Source: Flavobacterium sp.
GTDB lineage: Bacteria; Bacteroidota; Bacteroidia; Flavobacteriales; Flavobacteriaceae
Reading direction: 5' to 3'
Assembly: GCA_015234525.1 (NCBI GenBank)
Contig: JADGMX010000010.1
Location: forward strand, 170,642 to 234,641
DNA length: 64,000 nt
Below, one piece after another: positions 26,502 through 35,356 of the stretch (its first letter is position 1; every line of letters starts with the position of its first letter). The notes beneath the pieces were generated by a model that was not told the DNA's origin, searched no databases, and was given only the letters and a program-made list of their open reading frames with translations. Made by a program: the position numbers and the translations under genes.

Positions 26502-28379
26502 ATGAGTATATTTCAAGATATATATGATGTAATAGTTGTTGGCGGCGGTCATGCCGGAAGCGAAGCTGCTGCTGCGGCTGCAAATCTGGGCTCGAAGACT
26601 TTGTTGGTAACAATGAGTTTGCAAAACATAGCGCAGATGTCGTGCAATCCTGCGATGGGTGGAATAGCCAAAGGTCAGATTGTTCGGGAGATTGATGCGC
26701 TTGGCGGGTACAGCGGAATTGTTTCAGATGAGACTGCGATCCAATTCAAAATGCTGAACAAATCAAAAGGGCCGGCCATGTGGTCGCCGCGAGTTCAAAG
26801 CGACCGGATGAGGTTTGCTGAGAAGTGGCGGTTGATGTTGGAGGGCACGCCAAACCTTGATTTTTATCAGGAAATGGTGAAAGGCTTGATTATCGAAAAT
26901 AATGAGATAAAGGGTGTTGTCACATCGCTTGGAATCGAGATTCGTGCGAAAGCTGTTGTTTTGACCAATGGGACGTTTTTGAACGGATTGATTCACATTG
27001 GCGAGAAACAATTTGGCGGAGGACGTGCAGGCGAGAGTGCGGCCTACGGAATTACCGAAGATCTTGTTCGTGCAGGCTTTGAAGCTGGCCGAATGAAAAC
27101 TGGAACTCCACCTCGAGTTGATGGAAGATCGCTTGACTACTCTAAAATGAATGAGGAAAAAGGGGATGACTTGCCTGCGAAATTCTCATATTCGGATGTA
27201 ACAAAGCCACTAGTAAAACAAAAATCTTGTCATATGACGTACACTTCACTTGAGGTGCATGACATTTTACGGGAAGGTTTTGACCGATCGCCGATGTTCA
27301 ACGGGCGAATTCAAAGTCTTGGCCCACGGTATTGTCCGTCGATTGAAGATAAGATAAATCGTTTTGCTGATAAGGAAAGACATCAGCTTTTTGTGGAGCC
27401 TGAGGGATGGGATACGGTTGAGGTTTATGTCAACGGTTTTTCGACGTCGTTGCCGGAGGATGTTCAATTTAAAGCATTGCGCAGTGTGGCCGGGTTTGAG
27501 AACGTCAAGTTCTTCCGTGCCGGTTACGCAATTGAATATGATTATTTTCCGCCTACGCAATTACAGCATACGTTAGAAACCAAGTTAGTTTCTGGATTGT
27601 ACTTCGCAGGACAAATCAATGGAACCACAGGTTATGAAGAAGCGGCTGCTCAAGGACTGATGGCGGGAATTAACGCACATTTAAAAGTAAACGAGAAAAA
27701 TCCGCTAATCTTGAAGCGAGATGAAGCGTATATCGGCGTATTGATCGATGACCTGATTACAAAAGGCACCGAGGAACCATACCGAATGTTTACATCGCGT
27801 GCTGAATACCGAACGCTTTTGCGTCAGGATAATGCAGATATTAGACTAACGCCATTATCACACGCTATCGGTTTAGCATCAGATAAGCGTTTAAAACGAA
27901 TGGAGCAGAAGCTATCCGAATCCGAAAAGATGGTTCAATTCTTCAAAGAAACAAGCGTTGCAGTAGGAGAGATCAATCCGATTCTTGAATCAAAGGGAAG
28001 CGCCACGGTTTCGCAAAGCGACAAGATGTTCAAAGTATTTTCGCGTCCGCAGATTGACCTTGATGACATGATGAAGATTTCTGCTGTGAAAAACTATGTT
28101 GAAACGCATCAGCTTGACACTGAAATATTGGAGCAAGCGGAAATACAAGTTAAATATTCAGGTTATATCGAGAAAGAGCGAAACAATGCGGATAAGTTAA
28201 CACGTCTCGAGGATGTTAAGATTCCAGCTGATTTTAATTATGACCTTATAAAATCTCTTTCATATGAAGCTCGAGAAAAGTTTAAACGCATTAAACCTGT
28301 GACGATTTCTCAGGCATCACGAATTAGTGGCGTATCGCCGAGCGACATATCGGTGTTGTTAATTTATATGGGCCGTTGA
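26502..28379 (+). CDS. mnmG: tRNA uridine-5-carboxymethylaminomethyl(34) synthesis enzyme MnmG
   Basis: MnmG (GidA) is the FAD enzyme that, with MnmE, modifies U34 of several tRNAs. The 625-residue protein matches the family length. The dinucleotide-binding VGGGHAGSEAAAAAANLG is at residues 13-30, the signature GPRYCPSIEDKI is near 275, GQINGTTGYEEAAAQGL is near 370, and SRAEYRTLLRQDNADIRLT is near 435. It is flanked on both sides by parS sites. In many bacteria gidA lies near the origin, consistent with the origin signals here. mnmE is not in the window. Confidence 0.97.
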   Translation: MSIFQDIYDVIVVGGGHAGSEAAAAAANLGSKTLLVTMSLQNIAQMSCNPAMGGIAKGQIVREIDALGGYSGIVSDETAIQFKMLNKSKGPAMWSPRVQSDRMRFAEKWRLMLEGTPNLDFYQEMVKGLIIENNEIKGVVTSLGIEIRAKAVVLTNGTFLNGLIHIGEKQFGGGRAGESAAYGITEDLVRAGFEAGRMKTGTPPRVDGRSLDYSKMNEEKGDDLPAKFSYSDVTKPLVKQKSCHMTYTSLEVHDILREGFDRSPMFNGRIQSLGPRYCPSIEDKINRFADKERHQLFVEPEGWDTVEVYVNGFSTSLPEDVQFKALRSVAGFENVKFFRAGYAIEYDYFPPTQLQHTLETKLVSGLYFAGQINGTTGYEEAAAQGLMAGINAHLKVNEKNPLILKRDEAYIGVLIDDLITKGTEEPYRMFTSRAEYRTLLRQDNADIRLTPLSHAIGLASDKRLKRMEQKLSESEKMVQFFKETSVAVGEINPILESKGSATVSQSDKMFKVFSRPQIDLDDMMKISAVKNYVETHQLDTEILEQAEIQVKYSGYIEKERNNADKLTRLEDVKIPADFNYDLIKSLSYEAREKFKRIKPVTISQASRISGVSPSDISVLLIYMGR

Positions 28380-28395
28380 TGTTTCACGTGGAACT
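28380..28395. promoter_or_regulatory. parS site (15 of 16), downstream of mnmG
   Basis: TGTTTCACGTGGAACT starts at the base after the mnmG stop codon and differs from the perfect upstream site only in the last base. Confidence 0.78.
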
Positions 28396-28456
28396 GGGAC
28401 GACTATGTCTTGCTGGCTAAGGCTTTAGCGGCGATTTTTGAATCTGTTAAAAAAAT

Positions 28457-29284
28457 ATGAGTACGACCACTTATTTAAAAACAAACGATTTTTCAGTATC
28501 ACAGGAAGATTTTGAACTTCGTTATGAAGCTGAACTCGATCTGTTGTCAACTTTCCCGAAACCGGATTTGGACAAACTCGGACAATATTATGCGAGCGAG
28601 GATTATATTTCACACACCGATTCCAAACGGACGTTAGTTGAAAGGCTTTATCATACGGTTCGGAAGATTGCCATTAAAGACAAGTGGGATCTTGTAAAAA
28701 ACATTAAAGCAAGAGGGCGTCTGCTTGATCTTGGCGCGGGTACCGGAAACTTTCTCGCCTCAAATGACGGTAGATGGGATGTGGTAGGCGTTGAACCAAA
28801 CGATTCCGCACGAGAAATCGCCCAGGAAAAAGGTGTACCTATGTATGTAGATTCAGCTCAGTTGGCTGATCACTCATTTGACATTATTACGATGTGGCAT
28901 GTTTTGGAACACGTCTGGGATTACGACAGTCAAATAATTGAGCTGAAACGGTTGTTAAAACCAGACGGTCATTTAATTATCGCGGTGCCAAATTATAAAT
29001 CCGATGATGCGTCGTATTACGGAAAATTTTGGGCTGCTTATGATGTGCCGCGTCATTTGTGGCATTTTTCGCAAACTTCCATTAAAACAATCTTTGGTCG
29101 GCATGGTTATCAGGTTTCTAAAGTGCTGCCAATGAAATTCGATGCGTTCTATGTAAGCTTGCTCTCCGAAAAGTATAAAAATGGAAATTCGAACATGTTT
29201 AAGGCTATGATCCGCGGTTTAAAATCAAATCTCAAAGCAAAGAAAACCGGCGAATATTCATCACTTATTTACATCATAAATTAA
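28457..29284 (+). CDS. Class I SAM-dependent methyltransferase
   Basis: A 275-residue methyltransferase. The SAM-binding motif I is LLDLGAGTGNFL near residues 91-102, followed by VVGVEPNDSAREIA (110-123) with the acidic residue that binds the ribose. SFDIITMWHVLEHV near 140-153 resembles the UbiE/Methyltransf_11 class with its characteristic HVLEH. The N-terminal 75 residues precede the fold and contain YYASEDYISHTDSKRT, seen in Bacteroidota methyltransferases of this type. The substrate is unknown. It lies 77 bp after mnmG. Confidence 0.85.
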   Translation: MSTTTYLKTNDFSVSQEDFELRYEAELDLLSTFPKPDLDKLGQYYASEDYISHTDSKRTLVERLYHTVRKIAIKDKWDLVKNIKARGRLLDLGAGTGNFLASNDGRWDVVGVEPNDSAREIAQEKGVPMYVDSAQLADHSFDIITMWHVLEHVWDYDSQIIELKRLLKPDGHLIIAVPNYKSDDASYYGKFWAAYDVPRHLWHFSQTSIKTIFGRHGYQVSKVLPMKFDAFYVSLLSEKYKNGNSNMFKAMIRGLKSNLKAKKTGEYSSLIYIIN

Positions 29285-29328
29285 AATTAATCTTAATCAG
29301 GCAACTGTCGGAAATTCGAAAAATTACC

Positions 29329-29336
29329 TACTTTTG
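29329..29336 (+). promoter_or_regulatory. -7 box of the OmpH-like lipoprotein gene
   Basis: TACTTTTG matches TAnnTTTG, 23 bp before the ATG at 29360. No TTG is seen at a suitable distance. Confidence 0.45.
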
Positions 29337-29359
29337 CAACCAAATCAACTCAAATAAAA

Positions 29360-29929
29360 ATGAAACAACTGTTTTTGATCGCCATCGCAGCGGTCACATT
29401 GGCTTCTTGTAACAAAACAGCAGAAGTAAAAGATTTTAAAACTGCATATGTCGATACATCAAAGTTGATGGAAGAATATACAGAATCAAAAGATATTGAA
29501 GCTAAATACAAAGCAAAATCTACCGAAATGGGTAAGGAGCTTGAAGCTGAAATCAATAAATTCAAAGCAGACGCCGCAAGTTTTCAAAAGAACGCACAAG
29601 CAAACGGTCAGGCGTGGGCTCAACAAAAAGGGGCGGAGCTACAACGTCGTGAGCAACAACTTACCTATGCGCAACAAGGAATGCTTCAGCAGTTACAACG
29701 TGAAAGCGGAACTGAAATGGACAGCCTAGTAAAGCGTGTAAAATCGTTTATCAAAGATTATGGTAAAGAAAAAGGATATGCATATATCTACGGAACCGGC
29801 GAATCGGCGAACGTTCTTTACGCACAAGATCAATACGATATTACTGATGAAATCGTAAAAATACTAAACGACAAATACAAAGCTGCTCCTGAAAAAACCG
29901 AAGCTGCCAAAGATTCTGTATCTAAGTAA
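29360..29929 (+). CDS. OmpH/Skp-like periplasmic lipoprotein
   Basis: A 189-residue protein resembling the Skp/OmpH chaperone family, which binds unfolded outer-membrane proteins. The N-terminus has a lipobox LASC, so Cys17 is the likely lipidation site. After a short strand segment (FKTAYVDTSKLMEEY), a long helical arm rich in Lys, Gln and Ala runs from about residue 40 to 120, then the closing strands GYAYIYGTGESANVLYA (about 137-153). Lipidation is unlike E. coli Skp but seen in Bacteroidota homologues. It is a single gene with its own promoter and terminator. Confidence 0.85.
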   Translation: MKQLFLIAIAAVTLASCNKTAEVKDFKTAYVDTSKLMEEYTESKDIEAKYKAKSTEMGKELEAEINKFKADAASFQKNAQANGQAWAQQKGAELQRREQQLTYAQQGMLQQLQRESGTEMDSLVKRVKSFIKDYGKEKGYAYIYGTGESANVLYAQDQYDITDEIVKILNDKYKAAPEKTEAAKDSVSK

Positions 29930-29950
29930 TCGATTTTAAAACAATAAATT

Positions 29951-29979
29951 GCCTTTCGGAAACGGAAGGCTTTTTTTTT
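29951..29979 (+). terminator. Intrinsic terminator after the OmpH-like gene
   Basis: GCCTTTCG/CGGAAGGC stem around a GAAA tetraloop, followed by nine T residues. Confidence 0.9.
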
Positions 29980-30023
29980 ACATTTAATAAAAAAAGTTAT
30001 ACATTTAGGGTTTATTAAACGCC

Positions 30024-32294
30024 ATGCAGTCAACTACTTCCACCGCCGATTACGTGATTAAATTCATTAATCAAACCACAAAATCACTTTTCCTGACCGG
30101 TAATGCGGGAACCGGGAAGACAACGCTATTACGAAAGATTCTCGAAACTACCCATAAAAATACAGTAGTTGTCGCGCCAACCGGAATTGCTGCACTCAAC
30201 GCCGGTGGTGTTACGATTCATTCGATGTTTCAGTTGCCATTCTCTGCTTACATTCCGATTAGTCAAACAGAGCCGTTGTTTCGCAACGGTCAAAAGTTCG
30301 AAACCACGGGAAGCATCAAACGGCATTTCCGGATGTCAGCCGCGAAACAATCGGTGATTAAAAACATGGATCTGTTAATCATCGATGAAGTAAGTATGCT
30401 TCGCGCTGATGTGCTTGATGCCATTAATATCGCTTTGCAAATTGCACGCAAGAATCAACAACCTTTTGGTGGCGTTCAGGTTTTGTTTATCGGAGATTTA
30501 TTGCAACTTCCGCCGGTGATCAAAAACGACGAGTGGGAAGTATTGAAGAATTTCTACCCGGGGAAATTTTTCTTTCATTCGAAAGTCATCCAGACAACTC
30601 CGGTACTTTACATTGAACTGACTAAAATTTATCGTCAGAATGACGCTGATTTTATCAACGTACTAAATAACCTTCGCAACAACGTTGTCACTGAATCCGA
30701 CCTTAAAATCCTTAATCAGTATTACAAACCCGATTTTAATCCGGAAAACGATAATCACATAACCCTTACCACGCACAATGCTAAGGCAGATGCGATTAAT
30801 TTGAGAGCAATCGGCACGTTATCATCTGATGAACAGCAATTTACAGCTGAAATTACCGGCGATTTTCCTGAAAAAATTTATCCGGTCGATGAAATACTCT
30901 GTTTGAAGGAAGGTGCACGCGTGATGTTTATAAAAAACGATCTCTCATCCGACAAAAATTATTTCAATGGCAAAACCGGTATTGTAAATTATCTGTCTGA
31001 AGCCGAAGTCCATGTCAAATTTGAAGACGGTTCGATCATCGAAGTAGACAAATACGAGTGGAGCAATATTCGTTACTACGTCGATTCGCAATCTTCTGAA
31101 TTAAAAGAAGAAGTGCTTGGTACATTTGTCCAATATCCGCTAAAACTCGCCTGGGCAATTACGGTCCACAAAAGCCAGGGACTTACATTTGATAAAGTCG
31201 CACTCGATGTGTCGCAAGTTTTTCAACCCGGACAGGCTTATGTGGCTTTATCGCGACTCACCTCTTTAGACGGATTGGTTCTTTTGGCGCCGTTGAATAT
31301 GAATGGCATCGAAAACGATCAGGATGTAATGAACTTCGCATCAAATAAAACGGATGGTAATTCGCTAGATCATGAATTGCAAACGCAAACACGGATGTAC
31401 GTTCATCAAGTGGTTCGACAAGCTTATGATCTTAAAAATCTTGCCGATAATTGGCAAAAACTGTCGAATGAGTATGCACAAACCAACAAGAATAATCTCG
31501 GAAGTTTCCTGAAAGATAACAGCGACCGAATTAGCGATTTGGCCGATTTTGCCCTGAAATTCCAAAGTCAAATTAACGCGCTGTTTTCAAATTCAGACCT
31601 CGATTCAATTCAAAACCGATTTTTGGCCGCTTTCAACTTTTTCTTTGGAAGATTGGAACACAGCCTGGTTGATTTGCTGGTTCAATCCGAACTAGTCCGC
31701 AGAAGTAAAAAAAGCAAGGGTTTACAGGCCGATCTCTTTAATCTGGAGCAAATCCACATCAATGTGCTTTTAAAGCTCTTAAAAGCCAAAAATATACTTG
31801 AAGTGTATGTAAATGGGCAAGAAATCTCCCGTGAAAATGTAGCGACGCTGGAAAGTAGCAATTATAAATCGCAGGTTTACGACAAAGCGCGTGAAGTTTT
31901 CACCAACAGCGCGAGTGCATTAATCGATGACGAGCAATCGTTTAAACCGAAAAAAGTCAAGAAAGAACCTAAGAAGTCGACCATAATCGAAACCTTCGAA
32001 CTTTGGCAACAAAAGAACTCAATTAAAGAAATTGCGGAAATCAGAAAACTGACAACGTCTACTATCGCCAATCACCTGGCCAAATTAATTCAGGCGAATC
32101 AGGTTTTGCTCACCGACATTCTGCCTGACGACCGGATTCAAAAATTACGCGAGGTTTTTGTCGGCCATCAGGAAGAAGAAACGTTATCCGAACTTAAGCA
32201 GCAAGTTGGCGATAGTTTCACGTGGGACGAACTTCGTCTTTACAAAGCCGCGATTTTTAACTCAGCCAATAAACAGCAAGAACTGCAGGAATAA
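30024..32294 (+). CDS. PIF1/RecD-like DNA helicase with C-terminal helix-turn-helix
   Basis: A 756-residue superfamily-1 helicase. Walker A GNAGTGKTT is at residues 26-34, Walker B LLIIDEVSM near 116-124, and GDLLQLPPV near 154-162. The motif-V/VI segment ITVHKSQGLTFDKVALD near 377-393 and YVALSRLTSLDGL resemble Dda/PIF1 enzymes. The C-terminal region (about 645-690, with IKEIAEIRKLTTSTIANHL) looks like a helix-turn-helix found in Bacteroidota members (HTH_40 type). The role is presumably DNA repair or replication-fork processing. Its last 38 bp overlap the convergent DoxX gene. Confidence 0.9.
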   Translation: MQSTTSTADYVIKFINQTTKSLFLTGNAGTGKTTLLRKILETTHKNTVVVAPTGIAALNAGGVTIHSMFQLPFSAYIPISQTEPLFRNGQKFETTGSIKRHFRMSAAKQSVIKNMDLLIIDEVSMLRADVLDAINIALQIARKNQQPFGGVQVLFIGDLLQLPPVIKNDEWEVLKNFYPGKFFFHSKVIQTTPVLYIELTKIYRQNDADFINVLNNLRNNVVTESDLKILNQYYKPDFNPENDNHITLTTHNAKADAINLRAIGTLSSDEQQFTAEITGDFPEKIYPVDEILCLKEGARVMFIKNDLSSDKNYFNGKTGIVNYLSEAEVHVKFEDGSIIEVDKYEWSNIRYYVDSQSSELKEEVLGTFVQYPLKLAWAITVHKSQGLTFDKVALDVSQVFQPGQAYVALSRLTSLDGLVLLAPLNMNGIENDQDVMNFASNKTDGNSLDHELQTQTRMYVHQVVRQAYDLKNLADNWQKLSNEYAQTNKNNLGSFLKDNSDRISDLADFALKFQSQINALFSNSDLDSIQNRFLAAFNFFFGRLEHSLVDLLVQSELVRRSKKSKGLQADLFNLEQIHINVLLKLLKAKNILEVYVNGQEISRENVATLESSNYKSQVYDKAREVFTNSASALIDDEQSFKPKKVKKEPKKSTIIETFELWQQKNSIKEIAEIRKLTTSTIANHLAKLIQANQVLLTDILPDDRIQKLREVFVGHQEEETLSELKQQVGDSFTWDELRLYKAAIFNSANKQQELQE

Positions 32295-32637
32295 AATATA
32301 TCGCTATCGTTCTCGCACCGTCATAATCTTTGGCAAGCCGTTGACCGAATAACAACAAAATCAAGGCAACACACGAAAACAACGCGCCATAATAACCGAG
32401 CAACGTACTTCGGTTAAACAAAAGTTGGATCGCACCGGCCAGACACAAAACGCCGGAAATTATTTCGAGAAGTAAAATCAGAACAAGCGCATGGGGAATG
32501 TGATTGCGTAAAAACGTCGCCGCAAAATGTTCCTTCAGCCACGTCACATTACCGCGCCAATCCGAAACTTTATCGTAACCCGACTGAATGAAGGTCACCG
32601 CCATAAAAACCAAGATCAACATCGAAGCAATATTCAT
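32257..32637 (-). CDS. DoxX-family membrane protein
   Basis: A 126-residue protein with four predicted membrane helices (about residues 3-18, 48-66, 70-95, 108-124) and the DoxX-type opening FIQSGYDKVSDW. DoxX proteins are small quinone- or redox-associated membrane proteins of poorly known function. Its 3' end overlaps the 3' end of the helicase gene by 38 bp on the opposite strand. It starts 4 bp after holB, so it is likely co-transcribed with it. Confidence 0.8.
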   Translation of the reverse strand: MNIASMLILVFMAVTFIQSGYDKVSDWRGNVTWLKEHFAATFLRNHIPHALVLILLLEIISGVLCLAGAIQLLFNRSTLLGYYGALFSCVALILLLFGQRLAKDYDGARTIAIYFIPAVLAVYWLS

Positions 32638-32641
32638 AAGC

Positions 32642-33790
32642 TTATTTTTTGTGGATTAACCGGGTCAGTTTTATCGAAAGATCAGTCAAAATAATTTTCG
32701 CATTTCCGTTGCGCTCAATATGATAAATCGCATCCGAAATTTCCGTAAATATCTGATTAATGTTATTCGCATTCACAAATGGCGCAAAATTTTCAAGCTT
32801 GAACTTCTCGATTTTCGGTTCCATGTAAACCAAACTCGTCGCCTGATAATTCAGCAACATCGCCTGTCGAAACATATCCAAGCAAAAATTCAGGAATTTC
32901 TTCTGCGTCTCACGGCCAAGCGACGCAATATTGTCGCTCCACGCAATCAATTCGCTAATCGCCGCAGCATTTCCTTTCGCCCGAAACGCTGCCCGAACCC
33001 ACATTACAAACCATTCTTCAAACGGAAATTCGTCAGCATCACCGCGAGATAATTGAAGCGCCTTGTTAAAATTTCCCTGCGCCTGACGAGCAATCAACAT
33101 CGCTTCCTTTGGATCGATTTTTTGCTGGCTCACCAAAGCCTCAGCCACAACTTTGTCGCTCAGTTTATTAAAATTCAAAACCTGACACCGCGACCGAATC
33201 GTTTGCAGAATATCTTCTTCACTTTCCGCAATCAAAATGAAAACGGTTTTCGCAGGTGGTTCCTCCAGAATTTTCAAAAGCTTATTGGCGGCCTCAATAT
33301 TCATTTTTTCAGCCATCCAAACAATCATAATCTTGTAGCCGCCTTCAAACGATTTCAAAGACAAAGAACGCAAGACTTCCGTCGCATCGTCAACCCGAAT
33401 CAACCCTTGCTTGTTGGCAACACCCAAAACCTGATACCAATCAAACAAACTTCCGTACGGATTGTCGTAAACAAACTGACGCCAATCGGAAATAAAATCG
33501 CTGCTTTTTGGATTTTTCTTCACATCGTCATTGGTCACTGATGGATATATAAAATGCAGATCGGGATGTGAAAGTGATTTAAATTTCAGATTACAAGTCT
33601 CATCGCCACCCGAATTTTCGCCGCCGGTATTCTTGCAAACCACATAACGCGCATAAGCAATCGCCATGGCAAGTGTCCCGCTACCTTCCGGACCAACAAA
33701 CAGTTGCGCATGCGGAATCCGTCCGGCATCAGCACTTGTGGTCAAATGTTTTTTTATCGGATCCTGTCCTAAAATCTGTGAAAATTGCAT
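32642..33790 (-). CDS. holB: DNA polymerase III delta'-type clamp-loader subunit
   Basis: A 382-residue clamp-loader AAA+ subunit. The N-terminus QILGQDPIKKHLT is typical of HolB/DnaX proteins, then HAQLFVGPEGSGTLAMA (residues 26-42) occupies the P-loop position but lacks the GKT/S ending, as in non-hydrolysing delta' subunits. Further motifs are CNLKFKSLSHPDLHFIYP (86-103), MNIEAANKLLKILEEPPAKTVFILIA (about 163-188, the DEAx-equivalent and sensor region) and TIRSRCQVLNF near 199. It is followed closely by the DoxX gene and is divergent from pgk. Confidence 0.88.
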   Translation of the reverse strand: MQFSQILGQDPIKKHLTTSADAGRIPHAQLFVGPEGSGTLAMAIAYARYVVCKNTGGENSGGDETCNLKFKSLSHPDLHFIYPSVTNDDVKKNPKSSDFISDWRQFVYDNPYGSLFDWYQVLGVANKQGLIRVDDATEVLRSLSLKSFEGGYKIMIVWMAEKMNIEAANKLLKILEEPPAKTVFILIAESEEDILQTIRSRCQVLNFNKLSDKVVAEALVSQQKIDPKEAMLIARQAQGNFNKALQLSRGDADEFPFEEWFVMWVRAAFRAKGNAAAISELIAWSDNIASLGRETQKKFLNFCLDMFRQAMLLNYQATSLVYMEPKIEKFKLENFAPFVNANNINQIFTEISDAIYHIERNGNAKIILTDLSIKLTRLIHKK

Positions 33791-33794
33791 CCGG

Positions 33795-33802
33795 CAAAGA
33801 TA
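33795..33802 (-). promoter_or_regulatory. -7 box of holB
   Basis: Minus-strand TATCTTTG, only 4 bp before the holB ATG at 33790. If the transcription start is a few bases downstream of the box, the message would be nearly leaderless. Confidence 0.42.
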
Positions 33803-33821
33803 TTAATTTCAGTCAAGGTTT

Positions 33822-33895
33822 GGGCGTGCCCCTTCGGGTCGGGTCTTTCGCAGTGCACGGCACTTTGCTTCAACCCCTCACGCGGGCCGATCGGT
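33822..33895 (+). repeat. Intergenic element, copy C (diverged)
   Basis: GGGCGTGCCCCTTCGGGTCG followed by GGTCTTTCGC aligns with the first half of copy B read on its minus strand (GGCGT..CC..CCGG.TCG.G.T.TTCGC). The second half (AACCCCTCACGCGGGCC..) has drifted, or belongs to a different loop. It lies between the divergent holB and pgk genes and is notably GC-rich compared with its flanks. Confidence 0.55.
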
Positions 33896-33921
33896 AGCAC
33901 AAACCGAATTCTATAAAAGAT

Positions 33922-33929
33922 TATATTTG
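33922..33929 (+). promoter_or_regulatory. -7 box of pgk
   Basis: TATATTTG is an exact match to TAnnTTTG, 36 bp before the pgk ATG at 33966. No TTG at standard spacing. Confidence 0.5.
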
Positions 33930-33965
33930 CATTCCTACCATGTTAACCCTAAAACCGCAACTCAA

Positions 33966-35147
33966 ATGAAAACACTTCAAAACCTTAACCTTAAAGACAA
34001 AAAAGTATTGATTCGCGTCGACTTCAACGTTCCGCTTAACGAACAGTTCCAGGTAACCGACTCAACCCGAATTTCTGCTGCAAAACCCACCATCGATGCG
34101 GTTCTAAAAGCCGGCGGAAGCGTAATTCTGATGTCGCATTTAGGTCGGCCAAAAGGTGTTGAAGAAAAATATTCACTTAGTCATATCGTCAATACGGCAT
34201 CAAAGGAACTTGGCGTCGAAATCAAATTCGTCGATGACAGCCGTGGCGAAAAAGCTACTTCGGCAGCAAGCCAGTTGAAACCCGGCGAAGTGCTTTTGCT
34301 CGAAAACCTGCGTTTCTACAAAGAAGAAGAAGCCGGCGATGAAACCTTTGCTAAGGAACTTGCCAGCCTTGGCGATGTTTATGTAAACGACGCTTTTGGC
34401 ACGGCACATCGCGCACACGCCTCAACTACTATTATCGCAAAGCATTTTCCAAACACACGTGCATTTGGAATGTTGCTCGCTAAAGAAATCGAAAGCCTTG
34501 ACAAAGTATTGAAAAACAGCGAAAAGCCGGTAACAGCCATTCTTGGCGGATCTAAAGTTTCCTCGAAAATTACCGTGATTGAAAATATTCTGGATAAAAT
34601 TGATCACATGATTATTGGCGGCGGAATGACATTTACGTTTATCAAAGCACTTGGTGGCGAAATTGGAAATTCGATCTGCGAAGACGACAAACTTGAATTG
34701 GCGCTCGAAATCCTCGAAAAAGCGAAAGCTAAAAACGTTCAGATCCACTTACCCACAGATGTTGTTGCAGCCGATGCATTCAGCAATGACGCAAAAACTC
34801 AAGTGATGGATGTATACAAAATTCCGCAAGGATGGCAGGGGCTCGACGCCGGACCGGAATCGCTTAAGCAATTTCACGAGGTGATACTTCAATCGAAAAC
34901 CATTCTTTGGAACGGTCCACTTGGGGTCTTCGAAATGCCAAACTTTGCCAACGGAACCATAGAACTTGGAAAATCAATTGCGGAAGCTACAAAAAACGGC
35001 GCGTTCTCACTTGTTGGCGGCGGCGATTCAGTATCGGCAGTAAAACAATTCGAGCTTGAAGACACGATGAGCTACGTTTCAACAGGGGGTGGTGCGATGC
35101 TGGAAATGCTTGAGGGAAAAACCTTACCCGGAATTGCGGCAATTTAG
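33966..35147 (+). CDS. pgk: Phosphoglycerate kinase
   Basis: Glycolytic enzyme that transfers phosphate from 1,3-bisphosphoglycerate to ADP. The 393-residue protein matches the family. It shows [10 protein letters not shown] near residues 17-26, MSHLGRPKG near 57-65, [13 protein letters not shown] near 102-114, GGSKVSSKI near 197, and the nucleotide-loop segment [14 protein letters not shown] plus [15 protein letters not shown] at the C-terminus. The ATG at 33966 fits the family start; an in-frame ATG 39 bp upstream overlaps the leader just after the promoter and was excluded. No terminator is evident in the 209 bp after it. Confidence 0.97.
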   Translation: MKTLQNLNLKDKKVLIRVDFNVPLNEQFQVTDSTRISAAKPTIDAVLKAGGSVILMSHLGRPKGVEEKYSLSHIVNTASKELGVEIKFVDDSRGEKATSAASQLKPGEVLLLENLRFYKEEEAGDETFAKELASLGDVYVNDAFGTAHRAHASTTIIAKHFPNTRAFGMLLAKEIESLDKVLKNSEKPVTAILGGSKVSSKITVIENILDKIDHMIIGGGMTFTFIKALGGEIGNSICEDDKLELALEILEKAKAKNVQIHLPTDVVAADAFSNDAKTQVMDVYKIPQGWQGLDAGPESLKQFHEVILQSKTILWNGPLGVFEMPNFANGTIELGKSIAEATKNGAFSLVGGGDSVSAVKQFELEDTMSYVSTGGGAMLEMLEGKTLPGIAAI

Positions 35148-35210
35148 TTAAAAGGCAATAATTAGGATATTTTTAGGTTATATAATTTCGTCGGTTTATT
35201 ATAAAATTAC

Positions 35211-35218
35211 TATGTTTG
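35211..35218 (+). promoter_or_regulatory. -7 box of the LysM transglycosylase gene
   Basis: TATGTTTG matches TAnnTTTG, 138 bp upstream of the ATG at 35357, which implies a long 5' untranslated leader. Confidence 0.42.
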
Positions 35219-35356
35219 CCGTTATAAGGATTTGAAATCTAATGATTTGCGAATTTTTATATCCAATCAGATTTATTTAATAACCTAAAATACGAAGTAT
35301 AAATATCGGCGTGACAGAAAGTTAGTGTCGCTTTCCCGATAAATAAAAACGTAAAT

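Noticed and set aside
32217..32232. A third parS-like CACGTG site inside the helicase gene (AGTTTCACGTGGGACG)
   Set aside because: Only 13 of 16 bases match and it lies in coding sequence with mismatches at conserved end positions; too weak beside the two strong sites.
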